A stretch of DNA of 23,387 nt from Bdellovibrionales bacterium (GTDB taxonomy: Bacteria > Bdellovibrionota > UBA2428). This document shows positions 8,215-15,533 of the stretch, piece after piece; within the stretch, counting starts at the first letter, position 1; each line of letters begins with the position of its first letter. The notes below the pieces were generated by a model. It worked only from the letters and a program-made list of their open reading frames with translations. It searched no databases and was not told where the DNA came from. The translations under genes were made by a program, and so were the position numbers. Where the stretch lies: NCBI GenBank assembly GCA_018266335.1, contig JAFEAR010000049.1, positions 1 to 23,387 of the forward strand, written 5' to 3'.

Positions 8215-10584
8215 TTAGGGACCGAAGGCCCCTTTCGGGTAGTAAGAACTGGTTGCGCTATTGTTGCCGTAGTTTCCGTTTGTGTTGTCGCCCCAGTTGA
8301 GAATTTTTCCGTTGGCGACGCCCGAGCTAAAATAAGCTCCGGCGGCCGTGCCGTCGCTCAGCGAAATGTCGGTTATGTTGCCGAGCAGACCGCTGGCGGT
8401 TGTTGACAGTACTTGGACGGGAGTTGAGCGGTTTGCGGTGGCATTATCACCTAGGTTTCCTGCTCCACCGTAGCCCCAGCACTTTGCGGTTCCATCGTTA
8501 AGTATAGCGCAGTTATGGAATCCGCCGTTGGCAATTTTTACAGCGGAGGTCACGCCAAGTACCGCCACGGGCGTGTAGCTTTGGGTTGTGTTTCCATTTC
8601 CGAGTGAGGAATAGGCATTGCCTCCCCAGCAGAAAGCTTGGCCGTTACTCTTAATCGCGCAGGAGGTTCCGTTGTAGCTATTGTTGCATCTTGAAGTAGC
8701 GACCATGGTGACACCGGAGAGCAGACCTATACCATTGGTATTGATGACCGAAGTAAGAGACGGGCGTTGCGTTACTGTGCCGTCGCCAAGTTCTCCGTAG
8801 CCATTGTAGCCCCAGCAGCGAATAGTGCCATCGGCAAGTACAGCGCAGGTTGCGTAGCTACCGTTGCTCACTTGTACGGCCGAAGTTATCCCCATAACTT
8901 GAACTGGGGTGCTCGCGGCATTGGTTGTTCCATCGCCTAGCTGGTAGTTTCCGTTGTATCCCCAGCATTTCAGTGTGCCGTTGCTGATTCGGGCGCAAGT
9001 GCTGTAGTAGCCGGAAGAGATCTGCACAGCGCTGGAAACGTTGATAACTTGGACGGGGGCTAGTTGGGGTGTTGTTGTGTTCCCATTTCCAGTATTTCCA
9101 TAGCTATTGTAGCCCCAGCACCAAACGCTGCCATCGGCTTTGAGTGCGCAAGCAGTTTGGTAACCCGCTGCAATGTCAACTACGCTAGAAAGTTTGCTGC
9201 CATCAGCATCTCGCACCCAAACGGGTATGTTGCTGGCGGTAGCCGAACCCCATCCAAGTTGTCCGCTGCTTCCAACTCCCCAGCATTGAACGGTTGTATC
9301 GGATACCAGACCGCATTCGTAACCGTAGCCGGCAGAAACGCGGGTGTAGGACAAGTTAGTGGGCAAGGCTGCACATACGGGGGTGCCACTCAGGTCAAAT
9401 CCCGACAAGTAGTAACCTGCGGAGCAAGTTTGTCCAAAATACGCGGGTTGTCCCCAGGTGCCGCTGGCCTTGAGGAATTTCAGGCTCGCTGCATCGCCCG
9501 CAGCGGGGCCCGGCACGGCGCCGAGTGCTCCGCCGGCTCCGGAGTCACCGGTGAGTGTCGGGAGATCCGATCCCACCAGAGCGCGGAATGTCGGTACTGC
9601 TGAACCCGTCGTCGGTCCGGCTAAAACTAAATTAGCCGTTTGCGCTGAGTAGGGCGCCATCTTGCCATTCAGTTGTGATTGGATGTTTCCGGTAACCCCA
9701 CTCACGTAGCCAAGTTCAGTGGCGCTCGCACCGGCGCTAATGATGTTCTTGCTGCCGTCAGTTACTAGGGCGCTGCTAGCGCTCAAGTTCGTGGCGCCGA
9801 TGGCCGTAACCTGCAAATTGCCGGTCATCGTATCGCCCGTTTTCGCGACCATGTTGCTCGTGGAGAGTTTCGAATCGAGCTGCGTTTGGATGTTTGCCGT
9901 AACGCCGCTCAGGTAAGCAAAAGTGGAAGCAGGCAAACCGGAGGCCGCCAGATTTCCAGAACCGTCCGTAATGAGGGCGTAGTTTGCAGAAACGCCCGAG
10001 ATCGTCAGGCCCGGCAGAGTTAAATTGCCGGACATCGTGTCACCAAGTTGCGAAACGTAAGCCCCCGCCACGAGTGTTGTAACGCCCGTGGGTGCCCATT
10101 GCGTGCCGTCGAAGCTGAGCACCTGCGTTGAGGTGGGCACGGCCGTGGATACTGGAAAATTTCGCAGACCGTCGGTGCTTGCTGACGCGAGTGAGAAAAT
10201 CGAGCCCTTGGCGCGCAGGCGCGGCTTCACCGTGTTCGGCGTATCCATAACACCGTTCGCCGCGCCCGAGTCGTAAATAATTTCGAAGTACACAGCGCCG
10301 CCGTTGTTAAGTGCGGCCAGGCGCTGCACGAGGTTTGGGGAGCCGGTGCTGGCATCCAAGTTAATGGTAAAGCGACCCGTACTTATGGTGGTAGTGTAAA
10401 CACTGGAAGTCCACAGGGCCGAGCCACCGGTGGCTGCCGAATAGGCTTTGATTTGTATGTCCTTCGTGGCACTCATGGGCAGGCCTGCAGAATCAAAAAT
10501 GGATCCGTCCACGCGCACAAGTTGAGGGGAGGCATGCGCTGTAGTGCACAACAACATGGCCAAGGCAAATCTACTTACGTACAT
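8215..10584 (-). CDS. Secreted fibre-propeller protein C (tail-fibre-like stalk plus RCC1-type seven-bladed propeller)
   Basis: This is the third and last gene of a tandem paralogous triplet (789 residues). It has a signal peptide ending near AHA|SPQ (about residue 18), then an N-terminal domain starting VRVDGSIFDSAG. A stalk follows with two GDTM(S/T)GNL copies exactly 69 residues apart and LSGVTANIQTQL-type segments, as in phage tail fibres. A linker contains a Cys pair (GQTCSAGYY...PVC). From about residue 412 come seven RCC1-like repeats; blades 1-6 each hold C-x9-C-W-G, and blade 7 has GKILNWG without cysteines. The ATG at 10584 is chosen over the longer frame from 10671 because AGGAGAGG lies just before it and a signal peptide begins there. 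Only 10 bases separate it from gene B. A surface or periplasmic binding role is inferred. Confidence 0.85.
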   Translation of the reverse strand: MYVSRFALAMLLCTTAHASPQLVRVDGSIFDSAGLPMSATKDIQIKAYSAATGGSALWTSSVYTTTISTGRFTINLDASTGSPNLVQRLAALNNGGAVYFEIIYDSGAANGVMDTPNTVKPRLRAKGSIFSLASASTDGLRNFPVSTAVPTSTQVLSFDGTQWAPTGVTTLVAGAYVSQLGDTMSGNLTLPGLTISGVSANYALITDGSGNLAASGLPASTFAYLSGVTANIQTQLDSKLSTSNMVAKTGDTMTGNLQVTAIGATNLSASSALVTDGSKNIISAGASATELGYVSGVTGNIQSQLNGKMAPYSAQTANLVLAGPTTGSAVPTFRALVGSDLPTLTGDSGAGGALGAVPGPAAGDAASLKFLKASGTWGQPAYFGQTCSAGYYLSGFDLSGTPVCAALPTNLSYTRVSAGYGYECGLVSDTTVQCWGVGSSGQLGWGSATASNIPVWVRDADGSKLSSVVDIAAGYQTACALKADGSVWCWGYNSYGNTGNGNTTTPQLAPVQVINVSSAVQISSGYYSTCARISNGTLKCWGYNGNYQLGDGTTNAASTPVQVMGITSAVQVSNGSYATCAVLADGTIRCWGYNGYGELGDGTVTQRPSLTSVINTNGIGLLSGVTMVATSRCNNSYNGTSCAIKSNGQAFCWGGNAYSSLGNGNTTQSYTPVAVLGVTSAVKIANGGFHNCAILNDGTAKCWGYGGAGNLGDNATANRSTPVQVLSTTASGLLGNITDISLSDGTAAGAYFSSGVANGKILNWGDNTNGNYGNNSATSSYYPKGAFGP

Positions 10585-10594
10585 CTTCCTCTCC

Positions 10595-12976
10595 TCATGG
10601 CCCAAAGGCACCCTTGGGCAAACTACTGGCGGTGGTGGAGTTGTTGCCGTACTGTCCCCCGCCGTTGTCACCCCAGCTCAGGATTTTTCCGTTCGCTACA
10701 GCGGTCGCATGGAAGTTACCGCCAGCTGCACCGTCGTGTAAGGCTATGTCGGTTACGCTGCTCAGATTTCCACTGCCAGTGGAATTCAAGACGTTCACCG
10801 GTGCATAGTAAGTACTGGTGTTATTGGTGCCCAAATTGCCCACTCCATTGTAACCCCAACATTTGGCAGTGCCGTCACTGATGGTTGCGCAGGTAAAATA
10901 CAGGCCGGTTTGCACTTTGACCGCATTGGCCATTCCCACTACGGACACGGGCGTATAGGAGGTGGTCGTGTTAGCCGAGCCTAGTTGGCCGTAGTTGTTG
11001 ATTCCCCAGCACGCCATGCTGCCATCGGTTTTTACTGCGCAAGCATGTTCAGCATATGAATTGTTTCCTCGCGCGGCCGCAATGTAAGTGACACCAGTCA
11101 TTGCACTGCCACCGCCAACAGCAATCACGTTGACTGGTGTTGGTCGGTTGGTGGTTGTGCCGTCGCCCATTTCGCCCATTCCGTTGTAACCCCAGCATTT
11201 TGCAGTGCCATCTGAAAGTGCCGCACAGGCCGAGGACATTCCCATGGAAACTTGATTGGCGTTTGAAACAGTAATGACCTGTACGGGTGTGCTTTGAGCG
11301 ACGGTGGTGTTATCTCCGAGCTCCCCATAGCCGTTGTAACCCCAGCACTTAATGGTGCCGTTAGAGCGTCGGGCGCAAGTGCTGTGGTATCCTGCGCTAA
11401 TCTGGGTGGCACTGGTCAAGTTAATGACTTGGGTAGGAGACAATTGAGGATTAGTGGTGTTTCCATTGCCGGTGTTTCCGTAGCCATTGTAGCCCCAACA
11501 CCAAACAGTTCCGTCGTTTTTGAGTGCACAAACACTGCTGTATCCAGCGGCAATGTCAGTAATACTCGACAGTTTACTTCCATCAGGACCGCGCACATCG
11601 ACGGGAACGTAGCTGCCCGTGGTGCTACCGTTGCCAAGTTGGCCGGATCCGTTGAGTCCCCAGCATTTCACGGTCGTATCGGAGAGCAATCCGCACTCGA
11701 ACTGGTTCCCCGCGCTCACGCGCGTGAAGGTCACGTTCGAGGGCAGGGCGGTGCAAATTTTGGTGCCGGTGGAGTCAAAGCCAGACATGTAATAACCAGC
11801 GCTGCAAGTTTGTCCCAGGTAGTTGAAGTTCGCCCAAGTACCGTCGGCCTTGAGAAACTTGTTGGCGGCGGCGGCGCCCGCCGAGGGTGCCGGAGCGGCT
11901 CCCTTGACGCCACCCGAGCCGCTGTCGCCAACCATTAGGGGGAGATCGTTTTGCACCAAGGCGCGGAAAGTGGGCGTGGTAGCCCCGCCGGAGCTGGGGC
12001 CAGCGTACATAAAGTTAGCGGATTGGCTCGCAAAATTCGATTGCTTTGCGGATATTTGCGCTTGTAGTCCCGAGCTTGCCCCCGACAAATAGCCAAGTTC
12101 GGTGGCGCTCACGCTCGAAGTCGTGAGATTTTTACTAGCGTCGCTGGAGAGAGAAAAACCGGCCGAAGAGCTCGATAGATTCAGCATCGTTGTTTGCAGG
12201 CCGCCGGTCATCGTGTCGCCCGATTTGCTCACTACGCTACCGGTGGAGAGTTTTGCATTGAGTTGCGATTGAATGTTCGCGCTAACACCGGCGAGCAGCG
12301 TTAAATCGGAAAGACTACCGAGAGAGACTAAGTTTTTTGAGCCATCTAGGAAAACAAGACTGTTCGGCGAAAGTCCGGTGACTTGCACGCCAGGAACCAA
12401 CAGGTTTCCGCTCAGATTATCTCCGCTCTTCAGCGCGTAAGCGTTGTTCACCAATACGGTAACACCCATCGGAGCCCACTGCGTGCCATCGTAGCCGAGC
12501 AGTTGTCCGCTAACGGGAGTGGACGTAGAGATTGGGATCTTTTTAAGTTGCGCCGAGGATCCCGAGACTAAGGAGAATATAGTTCCCTTAGCCCGAATGC
12601 GCATGGGCATGAGTACGGGCGAATCCATAACTCCGTTGGCCGCACCTGCATCGTAGGTAATTTCGAAGTAAACGGCGGCACTCGAAGCATAGGTAGATAA
12701 ATAGTAGGCGAGCGAGGGACTACCGGTGGATCCATCCATAGGCACCGAAAAACGCCCTTCGTTGAGTGTGGCGGTGTAAACGTTGGATGTCCAAAGCAAA
12801 GTGCCAGCTTGGGCATCGTCATAGGCGCGAATTTGAATGTCACGCGCACCGGTTACCGGAACGCCAAATTCGTCGAACATTGCGCCGTCCACTCGCACCA
12901 CGAGCGGCGACGCCGCGACGCTCAGTCCGAGCATCGCGCCGAGTGCGCCGATCAAAATGTGCGTACGTACCGTCAT
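10595..12976 (-). CDS. Secreted fibre-propeller protein B (middle paralogue)
   Basis: This is the middle gene of the triplet (793 residues), with the same architecture as its neighbours. A signal peptide ends at about AAS|PLVVRVDG, followed by an N-terminal beta domain. A stalk repeat (GDNLSGNL, then GDTMTGGL, 68 residues apart) includes GYLSGASSGLQAQI. Then come GAAPAPSAG, a Cys pair in GQTCSAGYYMSG...KIC, and seven RCC1-type blades starting near 11733. Blades 1-6 carry C-x9-C-W-G and blade 7 has GKILSWG without cysteines. It is visibly less similar to A and C than those are to each other, for example DVRGPDGSKL against WVRDADGSK. The ATG at 12976 is preferred because GAGG lies 6 bases before it, whereas the ATG at 12982 directly abuts GAGG. 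It ends in the shared PKGAFGP tail. The ligand is unknown. Confidence 0.84.
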   Translation of the reverse strand: MTVRTHILIGALGAMLGLSVAASPLVVRVDGAMFDEFGVPVTGARDIQIRAYDDAQAGTLLWTSNVYTATLNEGRFSVPMDGSTGSPSLAYYLSTYASSAAVYFEITYDAGAANGVMDSPVLMPMRIRAKGTIFSLVSGSSAQLKKIPISTSTPVSGQLLGYDGTQWAPMGVTVLVNNAYALKSGDNLSGNLLVPGVQVTGLSPNSLVFLDGSKNLVSLGSLSDLTLLAGVSANIQSQLNAKLSTGSVVSKSGDTMTGGLQTTMLNLSSSSAGFSLSSDASKNLTTSSVSATELGYLSGASSGLQAQISAKQSNFASQSANFMYAGPSSGGATTPTFRALVQNDLPLMVGDSGSGGVKGAAPAPSAGAAAANKFLKADGTWANFNYLGQTCSAGYYMSGFDSTGTKICTALPSNVTFTRVSAGNQFECGLLSDTTVKCWGLNGSGQLGNGSTTGSYVPVDVRGPDGSKLSSITDIAAGYSSVCALKNDGTVWCWGYNGYGNTGNGNTTNPQLSPTQVINLTSATQISAGYHSTCARRSNGTIKCWGYNGYGELGDNTTVAQSTPVQVITVSNANQVSMGMSSACAALSDGTAKCWGYNGMGEMGDGTTTNRPTPVNVIAVGGGSAMTGVTYIAAARGNNSYAEHACAVKTDGSMACWGINNYGQLGSANTTTSYTPVSVVGMANAVKVQTGLYFTCATISDGTAKCWGYNGVGNLGTNNTSTYYAPVNVLNSTGSGNLSSVTDIALHDGAAGGNFHATAVANGKILSWGDNGGGQYGNNSTTASSLPKGAFGP

Positions 12977-12994
12977 TGTCATCCTCGTGGTTAA

Positions 12995-15391
12995 TTACGG
13001 GCCAAAGGCCCCCTTCGGAATGTTGGAACTTGTGGTGTTGTTGGTTCCCAAAGAGCCGAAGCTGTTGTCACCCCAGCTCAAAATCCGGCCGCTGGAGACG
13101 GCACTGCTGAAAAAGTTGGTGGCAGCGTTATCGTCGCCCGTGTTGATGTCCGTAACGTTCGAGAGTGTGCCGGTGCCCGTCGTGTCTACAACTAGGACGG
13201 GCGTGGAACGGTTAGTTGCGGTGTTGTCACCCAAGCTGCCTTGCGTTCCGTGGCCCCAACACTTGGCGGTGCCGTTGTTTAACATGGCGCAGTAATGGAA
13301 TCCGCCGTAGGAAATTTTGGTCGCGCTGGTTACGCCCAACACGGCCACTGGAGTGGTGCTTGAGGTTGTGTTGCCGTTACCAAGCTGACCATACGCATTG
13401 TTGCCCCAGCAGTAGGCTTGTCCGGTGCTCTTAATGGCACAAGAGGTGCCGCCATAACTGTTGTTCATTTTCGATGCCGCCACCATAGTTACGCCTGACA
13501 GCAATCCGACTCCGTTTGTGTTGATGACGGACGTAAGCGAAGGACGGTTGGTGGTGGTACCGTCCCCAAGTTCGCCGAAACCGTTGTAGCCCCAGCAGCG
13601 CACGGTGCCGTCGGAAAGAACAGCGCAGCTAGCATAAGTTCCAGCGCTCACTTGCACGGCCGAAGTGATGCCCATCACTTGAATGGGTGTCGTCTGGGTA
13701 GTGACGGTACCGTCGCCAAGTTGGCCGTTGGGGTTGTATCCCCAGCACTTAAGTCTGCCGTTGGAAATACGTGCACAAGTGCTGTGCCAAGCGGCGCTGA
13801 TTTGCGTCGCGCTTGTGACGTTAAGCACTTGCACCGGCGCAAGTTGGGGTGAGGTTGTGTTGCCATTACCCGTGTTGCCGTTAGCATTGTAGCCCCAACA
13901 CCATACGGTGCCGTCGGCTTTGAGGGCGCAGGCGTGGAGGTAGCCTCCCGAGATATCCACGACGTTCGAGAATTTGCTGCCGTCGGCATCGCGTACCCAG
14001 ACGGGCACGTTGCTAGCGGTCGTTCCGCCGTTGCCTAGCTGCCCGTTGGTGCCGGCGCCCCAGCACTGCACGGTTGTGTCCGAGAGAATGCCGCAGGTGA
14101 ATCCGGTTCCGCCCGTAACGCGGGTGTAGGTGAGGTTGGAGGGCAGCGACACGCACACGGGGTTGCCCGATACGTCGAAGCCGGACAGGTAGTAGTTCGC
14201 CGAGCAACTTTGTCCATAGTACGGTGGCTGCGACCAGCTGCCGTTGGCCTTTAAAAATTTTGCGTTCGCAGCGTCGCCCGCGGCGGGAGCCGGCACGGCG
14301 CCCGTGGTGCCGCCCGATCCTGAATCGCCCACGAGAGTAGGAAGATCGGATGCTGCTAGTCCGCGGAAGCTCGGAGTAGCCGAGCCCGTAGTGGGGCCAG
14401 CAAGCACGGTGTTGGCCGATTGCGCAGAGTAGGGCGATAACTTGCCGTTGATCTGAGTTTGAATGTTAGCGGTGGCGCCACTCAGGTAGCTCAACTCGGT
14501 CGCGGTGACACTCGATGAAACAATATTTTTATTCGCATCGGTAACCACGGCTGTATTGGCCGTAAAACCAGTGACATTGAGTGTGGGTAATTGCAAATTA
14601 CCCGTCATTGTGTCGCCCGATTTAGCCACCATGTTGCTCGTTGAAAGCTTGGAATTAAGTTGTGTTTGAATGTTCGCTGTAGCGCCGCTGAGGTAGCCAA
14701 ACTCCACGCTCGAAACTCCAGAGGAGACCAAGTTTTTGGAAGCATCCGTTGCCAGTCCGTAGCTAGCGGATATTCCGGTGAGGGTCATGCTCGGCAGAGT
14801 TAAATTACCCGACATCGTATCGCCTGCCTTGGACAAGTAAGCGCCCGTAATCAGCGTGGTGACACCCGTGGGTGCCCATTGAGTTCCGTCGTAGCTAAGC
14901 ACTTGTCCGGTGCTCGGAGTTGCAGTGGAGATAGGATAGGTGCGAAGGGCGTCGGTCGTTGCCGAGGCTAGGGCGAACATGGTGCCGCGCGCGCGAATGC
15001 GGGGCCGCACGGTTTTCGGTGAGTTCATAATGCCGTTGGTGGGGCCGGAGTCGTAAATAATTTCGAAGTACATGCCGCTGCCACCATTGGCCTCGGCTAA
15101 ACGCTGCACCAAATTAGGCGAGCCCGTGGTGGCATCTAAATTGAGTGTGAATCTTCCGGAGTCGATGGAGGTTACGTACACGCCCGAAGTCCAAAGTGCG
15201 GAACCGCCCGAAGCAACGTTGTACGCTTTGATTTGCAAATCCTTGGCCGTGTTGAGGGGCAGACCAGCAGAATCAAAAATAGATCCGTCAATACGAACTA
15301 ACTGGGGAGTTGCGCGCGAGGTAACGCCGGTAAACACAAACAATGCTAAATAGAGAAATCTATAGCAAGATCTCATACCGGATACGTACAT
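12995..15391 (-). CDS. Secreted fibre-propeller protein A (first gene of the triplet)
   Basis: This is the promoter-proximal member (798 residues). The signal peptide ends near SRA|TPQ (about residue 27), and the N-terminal domain covers about 28-160. The stalk covers about 188-330, with KAGDTMSGNL at 188 and KSGDTMTGNL at 257, and GYLSGATANIQTQL at 232 against SYLSGATANIQTQI at 301: a 69-residue period. The AGPTTGSATPSFRGL linker type is familiar from phage tail fibres. A Cys pair (396/413) precedes the propeller (about 421-798), whose six C-x9-C-W-G blades start at Cys433/Cys443; the seventh lacks cysteines. The ATG at 15391 is kept because GAAGATGTACGT is shared with gene C's start. An internal ATG (15376) would also give a good signal peptide. 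The first coding gene after the palindrome-rich divergent region, it probably carries the operon promoter. Confidence 0.85.
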   Translation of the reverse strand: MYVSGMRSCYRFLYLALFVFTGVTSRATPQLVRIDGSIFDSAGLPLNTAKDLQIKAYNVASGGSALWTSGVYVTSIDSGRFTLNLDATTGSPNLVQRLAEANGGSGMYFEIIYDSGPTNGIMNSPKTVRPRIRARGTMFALASATTDALRTYPISTATPSTGQVLSYDGTQWAPTGVTTLITGAYLSKAGDTMSGNLTLPSMTLTGISASYGLATDASKNLVSSGVSSVEFGYLSGATANIQTQLNSKLSTSNMVAKSGDTMTGNLQLPTLNVTGFTANTAVVTDANKNIVSSSVTATELSYLSGATANIQTQINGKLSPYSAQSANTVLAGPTTGSATPSFRGLAASDLPTLVGDSGSGGTTGAVPAPAAGDAANAKFLKANGSWSQPPYYGQSCSANYYLSGFDVSGNPVCVSLPSNLTYTRVTGGTGFTCGILSDTTVQCWGAGTNGQLGNGGTTASNVPVWVRDADGSKFSNVVDISGGYLHACALKADGTVWCWGYNANGNTGNGNTTSPQLAPVQVLNVTSATQISAAWHSTCARISNGRLKCWGYNPNGQLGDGTVTTQTTPIQVMGITSAVQVSAGTYASCAVLSDGTVRCWGYNGFGELGDGTTTNRPSLTSVINTNGVGLLSGVTMVAASKMNNSYGGTSCAIKSTGQAYCWGNNAYGQLGNGNTTSSTTPVAVLGVTSATKISYGGFHYCAMLNNGTAKCWGHGTQGSLGDNTATNRSTPVLVVDTTGTGTLSNVTDINTGDDNAATNFFSSAVSSGRILSWGDNSFGSLGTNNTTSSNIPKGAFGP
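14417..14830 (-). repeat. Stalk repeat of protein A, 69-residue (207 bp) period
   Basis: Residues 188-325 of protein A hold two consecutive units. Each starts with K(A/S)GDTM(S/T)GNL, passes through a T(D)ASKN/T(D)ANKN turn and reaches (G/S)YLSGATANIQTQ(L/I). The same period is seen in protein C, and 68 residues in protein B. Regular spacing with conserved glycine turns suggests a trimeric shaft as in tail fibres; trimerisation is inferred, not shown. Confidence 0.7.
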
Positions 15392-15411
15392 CTTCGGTCA
15401 TTTTAACAGAG

Positions 15412-15422
15412 CACCTAAGGTG
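15412..15422. promoter_or_regulatory. Perfect palindrome CACCTAAGGTG, candidate operator
   Basis: CACCT-A-AGGTG is a perfect 5+1+5 palindrome 21 bases upstream of the gene A start codon, just upstream of a TAAAAT-like -10 on the minus strand. That position suits a repressor or activator site for the fibre-propeller operon. No regulator is identified. Confidence 0.35.
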
Positions 15423-15451
15423 ACTTGTGTTTAGATTTGATGAAGATGCCC

Positions 15452-15491
15452 ACTCGAATTGATAACGACTCCAGGTGGCGCCAATTCGAGT
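15452..15491. promoter_or_regulatory. 10-bp perfect inverted repeat with 20-base spacer
   Basis: ACTCGAATTG (15452-15461) and CAATTCGAGT (15482-15491) are exact reverse complements separated by 20 bases. The arm centres are 30 bp apart, about three helical turns, which would put two bound dimers on one face of the DNA. It could also form a long-loop hairpin. It sits midway between the two divergent genes. A bidirectional operator is the simplest reading. Confidence 0.5.
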
Positions 15492-15506
15492 ACCTAGCTT
15501 CACTTC

Positions 15507-15517
15507 GGGAAGTTCCC
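15507..15517. promoter_or_regulatory. Perfect palindrome GGGAAGTTCCC
   Basis: GGGAA-G-TTCCC is a 5+1+5 palindrome 16 bases upstream of the first possible start of the LamG lipoprotein gene. It lies where a plus-strand promoter or the 5' leader would be. A regulatory role is inferred only from symmetry and position. Confidence 0.3.
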
Positions 15518-15533
15518 AGCCGATAAGTCGCAA

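Larger units (their letters stand above)
8215..15391 (-). repeat. Tandem triplication of an entire ~2.4 kb gene
   Basis: Three collinear paralogues lie head to tail with spacers of 10 and 18 bases. Each repeats the order signal peptide, N-domain, 68-69 residue stalk repeats, Cys-pair linker, seven RCC1 blades and a PKGAFGP tail. Stretches such as the start of the N-domain and the C-W-G blade cores are alike in DNA as well as protein. The outer two copies (A and C) resemble each other more than either resembles the middle copy. Such an array is prone to unequal crossover and gene conversion. Confidence 0.85.
15392..15533. promoter_or_regulatory. Divergent intergenic control region rich in palindromes
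   Basis: This 142-base region separates the fibre-propeller operon (minus) from the LamG lipoprotein (plus) and must hold promoters for one or both. For the minus strand a TAAAAT-like -10 lies close to the gene A start (around 15398-15403 on the complementary strand), but I see no clean -35. No clear sigma70 pair is visible for the plus strand. The region contains a 10-bp inverted repeat with a 20-base spacer and two odd palindromes; a further 10-bp palindrome follows at 15540. They are listed separately. The density of symmetric sites suggests regulator binding. Confidence 0.5.

Noticed and set aside
8221..8238. Hairpin at 8221-8238 as an intrinsic terminator for the TMTC-like gene
   Set aside because: It has no following T-run and lies inside the coding end of the convergent gene; kept only as part of the 3'-end hairpin finding.
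9064..9603. Plus-strand open frames opposite the propeller genes (also 11294-11938)
   Set aside because: They are antisense to repeated RCC1 blades. The two paralogous positions give similar shadow peptides, as expected from the repeats.
10585..10671. 29-residue N-terminal extension of fibre-propeller protein C
   Set aside because: It overlaps the end of gene B, lacks a ribosome site and would hide the signal peptide; ATG 10584 has a good Shine-Dalgarno.
8215..15391. CRISPR array or eukaryotic contamination as explanation of the repeats and the RCC1 domain
   Set aside because: Repeats are coding, diverged and of protein-blade length. Signal peptides, Shine-Dalgarno sites and 10-18 base spacers are bacterial.
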